From Alitta virens (lineage: Eukaryota > Annelida > Polychaeta > Phyllodocida > Nereididae), in assembly GCA_932294295.1 (NCBI GenBank), contig OW028574.1, positions 14,704,215 to 14,768,214 of the forward strand: DNA of 64,000 bases. The letters are read 5' to 3'. Of this stretch, positions 60,461 to 64,000 are shown piece after piece. A program made the translations under genes and the position numbers. The notes under the pieces were generated by a model. That model was given only the letters and a program-made list of their open reading frames with translations. It had not been told where the DNA came from and searched no databases. Within the stretch, counting starts at the first letter, position 1; each line of letters starts with the position of its first letter.

Positions 60461-61756
60461 TCTTTGGCTGTTTATCAATCCCCGTAAAAGATAATTTGCT
60501 GGTTAGCCCATATATGACCAAACATGCGGGCTAATACCACTATGGGGTACAGCTCCCTAACCGCAATGTTCAGGCCACTGTTTACTGGACAATAGGATGG
60601 AATCGCTAGTGCTTGGCGGATGTCGGGTTATAATGGAGATGCCATTGTAATGTCGGAGGAACTGGGACCACATGGTAAGATCAGCTTTAACCGTCGGAGA
60701 GACTGGTATGACAGCGAATGGGTGCCTGTTCTTGAGAGGTTCAATGAGGTGATGGAGAAACGGCTTCCCAATGGGAACCACACAAATTGTAGTTTCCCTA
60801 TCAGCGGTTGGAGCTGACGCACCGTTACTGCCATATGGGTCTGCATGTCCTTTACATCCTGAGAGTGGCGGCGTAACTTGTCAGATGGCAATTCAGCTGT
60901 CATCAACATCGTGTTTAGATTCCAAGGAAAGTTATTGTCTGAGTCGCCTTTGTTGAGGTCTTGTCTGACACCAGTGGGATGCCCAGGCATTTGGCAATAT
61001 ATTGTTCAAAGAAGTGTCGCAGTCAGTCCGTGCTCTCTCCAGGATAAGGAAGTAGATGGTTCTGGCTAGGCTGTACCGTAACAATTCGGTATGCCGATTT
61101 TATGTCCGCTTTAGCCAAAAAACCACCTTTCCCCAAGCAATTGATCTTGTTTATGGCCATCTGGACCATTGCGTACTTGACTGTCTTGTACAACTGATTA
61201 ATACCGCCATTAACGGAGCTTTGGTCACCGGCTCCGTCTTTTCTCAGACTGATAACGGGCTAAATTTAAAGTTTTCAAATGGTGGGGATTGAAATGGACC
61301 AACAATTCGGCCTATTTGAATTTCTTGGAGCAACTTCCTATCGACCGCCTCAGCATGGATATTAGCTTCAGTGGAGTTGCGGTAATGTAGCAGGCCTTCT
61401 GTGCCAGAGAAGTGGAACCTAAAACCAAAATTAAAACCATGCGTTGCCCGGTCGTGCCCGGCTAAGAGTTTCTCTAGGAGTGCTGCATTCATAGGAGTGG
61501 ACACCAATTGGTGACGATCTTCTTGGTTAATGTTCTGGACTGGACACAGAGGGCAGTTGGTCGGTGGCATTCCACCATTCGACCCCACCCCTTGCTGTGA
61601 GATAGTGGTAGAGTTGGTGACTAAAGTTACCACGGCACTGGTCTCCGTGGCGGTGGAGTTGTTTGGACAAGCGATTGCATGTGGCCAATGCAAAGGACAC
61701 CTGGGATGGTTAGATACATCATAATTGTGAACCACGCTAGGCATGGGCTGTGGCAT
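60460..61756 (-). pseudogene. DIRS-type reverse transcriptase / RNase H remnant
   Basis: The frame from 61756 to 61244 (170 codons) ends with the N-terminal block of this RT group (RKLLQEIQIGRIVGPFQSPP, then NFKFSPLSV). After a frameshift, LAKADIKSAYRIVTVQPSQN (about 61080-61140) holds the first palm Asp. The stretch that should carry the paired catalytic Asp residues is deleted near 61040. FLGI, LPSDKL and LQPLIGKLQFV (60780-60960) mark the thumb, and HYNGIS (about 60640) the connection. RNase H shows as NIAVRELYPIVVLARMFG (60538-60570) to FYGD (60479-60490), then a stop. Confidence 0.88.
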
Positions 61757-61929
61757 TCCACCATCAGTCTGGTGCCGGACTGGTGCCGGACATGTGTTAT
61801 ACCAGAAGCGTCATATAGTTCATAACCTGTAGGGACGCCAGGTTGGTTTGCCGCAATTTAGGAATGTGGCATTCCACCATCAGCCCCATTTAAGTGGAGG
61901 GATACTTACTATTCTGCAACCTTCTTGGC

Positions 61930-62766
61930 TTTTTGATTCCTTTGACTCTCTTTTATCTTCGTCATGCTTGCCCCTGGCGCAGTTGTATTGCGGGTGCTGG
62001 CCAGCTCAAAAGGGGCATTTCTGGGAGTATGGACATCGCGGAAGTTCACAACGTTGGATGATTTGTCCTGATGTGGGAAAGCCGATCGGAGGCTCGGATA
62101 AGACTGCTTTGGTCTAGTAACGGCACTGTAGTATAGTTCAATTCTTGTCTGGGAGAATGGATAGCCAACATTAGCCTGCGGCCTGCGAACTCCTCGTCAT
62201 ACCCATCCCAGTTATATTTATCCTCCGCCAGTGCTAAGACTGTATCCATGTGGATTAGCATATCCTTCATGGCCGCCGGGTTAACCCGGACAGATTGGGA
62301 TAATAGCCGGATGTATGCCCTGGCCCAAGACACAGCTGACAGCTGACAATGTTCACTTTTGTTCCCAGCTGATAATGAAGGCCTGAGCGACAACTTCCAG
62401 ATGTCAACAATTTACTTAGCAGCCTGTATTTTTTATGATAAATCTTGAGGTATGGTGGTATATAAAGGCAAGGATTTTGATCTAATGACTGAGTTAGATA
62501 CACATTCACCGCACGTGATCCTGAGAGTCGCTCCCCATACTCTGGCCATATTGTTTCCCAGATGGTGCTGATGATGGTTGACTCGGGGATCTCTCCAGGG
62601 ACGCCACTCTCGCCGCCAGGTTCCCAGGTCGCAGGTCGAGACGGCCGACTACCGGCTGTTGTGGTGTGCACGATTCCCGTGTCACGGTCCACGTGCAGGT
62701 TGCCGGGGTGGTGGACAGGGTTGCAGCCGGGGATGCCACTGACCTCCGCGGAGTAAACTGTAACAA
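61930..62766 (-). pseudogene. DIRS-type gag remnant with zinc knuckle
   Basis: In shifting frames: a low-complexity N-terminal part, then CLYIPPYLKI…LLSKLL (about 62400-62480), WARAYIRLLSQSV and a stretch to YNWDGYDEEFAGRR (62190-62330), which match the conserved capsid-like block of DIRS-group Gag proteins, then a cysteine-rich knuckle (C-ELPR-C-PYSQK-C, followed by HPQYN-C) at 61976-62056 interrupted by a TGA. Gag packages the element RNA. Several frameshifts and at least one stop are present. Confidence 0.8.
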
Positions 62767-62913
62767 GTCAGATCTGGAGGGAGTGAACCGTTAGGGTGCT
62801 TTTCGAGGTCTCCTACCAATGGTAATCACCCTTAACTAGAATCTGTAAAATAAGATGTATGAAGTGAGTTTGAAGGAACAGATAGTAGATTTAGTATCGA
62901 GAGGGAATAAGGA

Positions 62914-63054
62914 GCCACAAAATAGTGGTAGCTGGGGGCACGGTGACAGAGCCACAAGATAGTTGGCGATTGTTATGGTCCCATGATAAGCAAAATAGGC
63001 CACAAAATAGTGGTAGCGGAGAATTAAAATGGATAGCCACTAAATAGTGGTGGC
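62914..63054. repeat. Four iterated near-palindromes in the element's spacer
   Basis: GCCACAAAATAGTGGTAGC and variants occur at 62914-62932, 62951-62968 (decayed), 62999-63017 and 63036-63054 (GCCACTAAATAGTGGTGGC). Start-to-start distances are 37, 48 and 37. A shorter CCACAAATTGTG follows at about 63063. They lie between the hydrolase-like and gag regions. Confidence 0.85.
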
Positions 63055-63110
63055 TGAATAAAACCACAAATTGTGAATTGAGAGATAAAGAAAATATCTT
63101 ATTTTTTTTT

Positions 63111-63771
63111 TTATAAAGGACCAGAACTGTGGTATGTTTTAATAATGTTTTGAAGTGCGCGAGTGACTGATCCCTGGAATTTTTTCATTCCAACCACAGT
63201 GTTAGGGTGAACTCCCAGAGGATGTGTTGATAGGCTGATTTGAAGCATTCCGCCAGAAACTCCTATGCTTGTGGAAGTGGCCTTGGAGTACCGTATCTGG
63301 AGGCTGGTCATTTGATTTACCTCATTAACCCTGGCCCGAAAATTGTCAGAATCCACATCTCGAAGTGTGTCGCGTGGGAGAATTGTAGATAAGGCGACAC
63401 AGTGTACATCATACGTATCTACAATCTGCTGGGCTAGCATGATGCGGGCATTGACAATATCCTAAACAGATGCTGTAGAGTCAACATCATTCCCGCGGAG
63501 TTCAAGATTGACAGATTTAGGCTTATGATGAATGAGTAATCAGTGTGGCAAGGTGAAGTGCTTAGTGACGAATGTATAGGCTCCAGAACCAGGTACACCA
63601 AATAAAAATAGGTCCTCAGGGGACTTGAGAAAGTCCCTAGCAAACTCATTGACTGACATGATCTGACTGGCGGGAGATTGAGAGTGGGCATGGAGCACAT
63701 GAGACTCGAATCTCGAAACTGTCTCCTAAAATGGCTATGTTAGCCGAATGGGTTATGAAACCCGAGGTCAT
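63111..63771 (-). pseudogene. SGNH/GDSL hydrolase-like domain of the retroelement
   Basis: From an ATG at 63769-63771 the minus strand reads to a GDSF motif (GDS at 63718-63726), the nucleophile block I of SGNH hydrolases. After a frameshift comes a GND block III (near 63500), then the ILPRDTLRDVDSDNF region (about 63350-63400) and a late GVHPN block V with its His (near 63210), followed by GMKKFQGSV and the stop at 63111. Blocks and order fit an SGNH-type esterase of about 220 residues. Two stops and at least one frameshift break it. Such domains are known in some Ngaro elements and some LINEs; their role is unclear. Confidence 0.75.
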
Positions 63772-64000
63772 AAAACAAGCCATGAAATACTTATCTCAAG
63801 GTGGATGCAATTTGGCAAATTATGCGCAACGACAGAGCGCTGCTTTCTTCTTGTCCGCATGAGCGGAAGTCTCTTGTCCGCATGAGTGGAAGTAACCTGC
63901 GCATGCGCATGTGTGCTATAATACCCCGGATTGCCGGGTAGTTCTACTCTGACAAGATTAGGGAGAGGAGCTGCACGTATGCGTGTGTGCGGGATTTTCT
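63772..64000. other. Right edge, possible 5' end of the DIRS-type element
   Basis: Contains CTTGTCCGCATGAG twice in tandem (63851-63890) and GCGCATGCGCATG. It may be leader or terminal repeat of the retroelement, but the partner repeat is not in the window. Confidence 0.35.

Larger units (their letters stand above)
60170..64000 (-). mobile_element. DIRS-type retrotransposon, decayed, runs off the window
   Basis: Minus-strand order: SGNH-hydrolase-like domain, gag with zinc knuckle, reverse transcriptase, RNase H, start of a tyrosine recombinase. This is the domain order of tyrosine-recombinase retrotransposons (DIRS/Ngaro group), which integrate by recombinase rather than integrase. The 3' part stops about 30 codons into the recombinase, where the degenerate repeat tract begins. 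The 5' part may continue past the right edge. The region is richer in G+C than the rest of the window. Frameshifts, stops and a deleted catalytic block show it is not active. Confidence 0.85.

Overview
The window looks like intron-scale or intergenic DNA from an animal, probably an aquatic invertebrate. It is AT-rich. Almost every open frame is short, codon use shows no bacterial-style gene packing, and there are no operons or ribosome binding sites. What can be identified is mainly eukaryotic mobile DNA: a DIRS-type tyrosine-recombinase retrotransposon, a Tc1-like element, mariner-like and pogo-like non-autonomous elements, tRNA-derived SINEs, foldback elements and several unnamed dispersed families. 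A taxon below 'metazoan' cannot be fixed from the sequence alone. CTCF-like and RFX X-box-like motifs fit a bilaterian but do not prove it.

Layout, left to right. 1-950: mariner-like non-autonomous element with perfect 28-bp ends. 2.0 kb: a tRNA-derived SINE head. 2.8-5.6 kb: a mosaic of two copies of a dispersed repeat (R1) around a 27-bp minisatellite and one copy of a second repeat (D). D recurs, about 96% identical in its core, at 21.3-22.07 kb. 6-22 kb: mostly anonymous DNA with small inverted-repeat elements, local duplications, and a group of consensus splice sites on the minus strand at 17.4-17.8 kb. 25.8-26.27 kb: the best gene-like structure, a TATA promoter with E-box, CCAAT box and CRE, then a 71-codon frame and a poly(A) signal with a GU-rich element. 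27-36 kb: non-autonomous DNA transposons, a SINE, a foldback element and an X-box/E-box/CRE cluster at 33.3 kb. 42.6-44.5 kb: a dead Tc1-like transposon that itself carries an insertion of R1. 45-53 kb: SINE heads, a (ATTGY)n block with a higher-order unit, a second foldback element beside a second SINE copy, and CTCF-like sites. 55-58.4 kb: a CpG-rich palindromic element, CCAATGTTGG-like repeats, and a long decayed array of X-box palindromes. 59.3-60.1 kb: a degenerate GC-richer repeat. 60.17 kb to the right edge: a decayed DIRS-type element on the minus strand. Read in its own direction it carries an SGNH-hydrolase-like domain, gag, reverse transcriptase, RNase H and the start of a tyrosine recombinase.

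No host protein-coding gene is recognised with confidence. The few host-exon candidates are weak. The elements do not form a cooperating system except within the DIRS-type retrotransposon, whose parts would once have acted together in reverse transcription and integration. Every domain seen in it carries frameshifts, stops or deletions, so this copy is dead.
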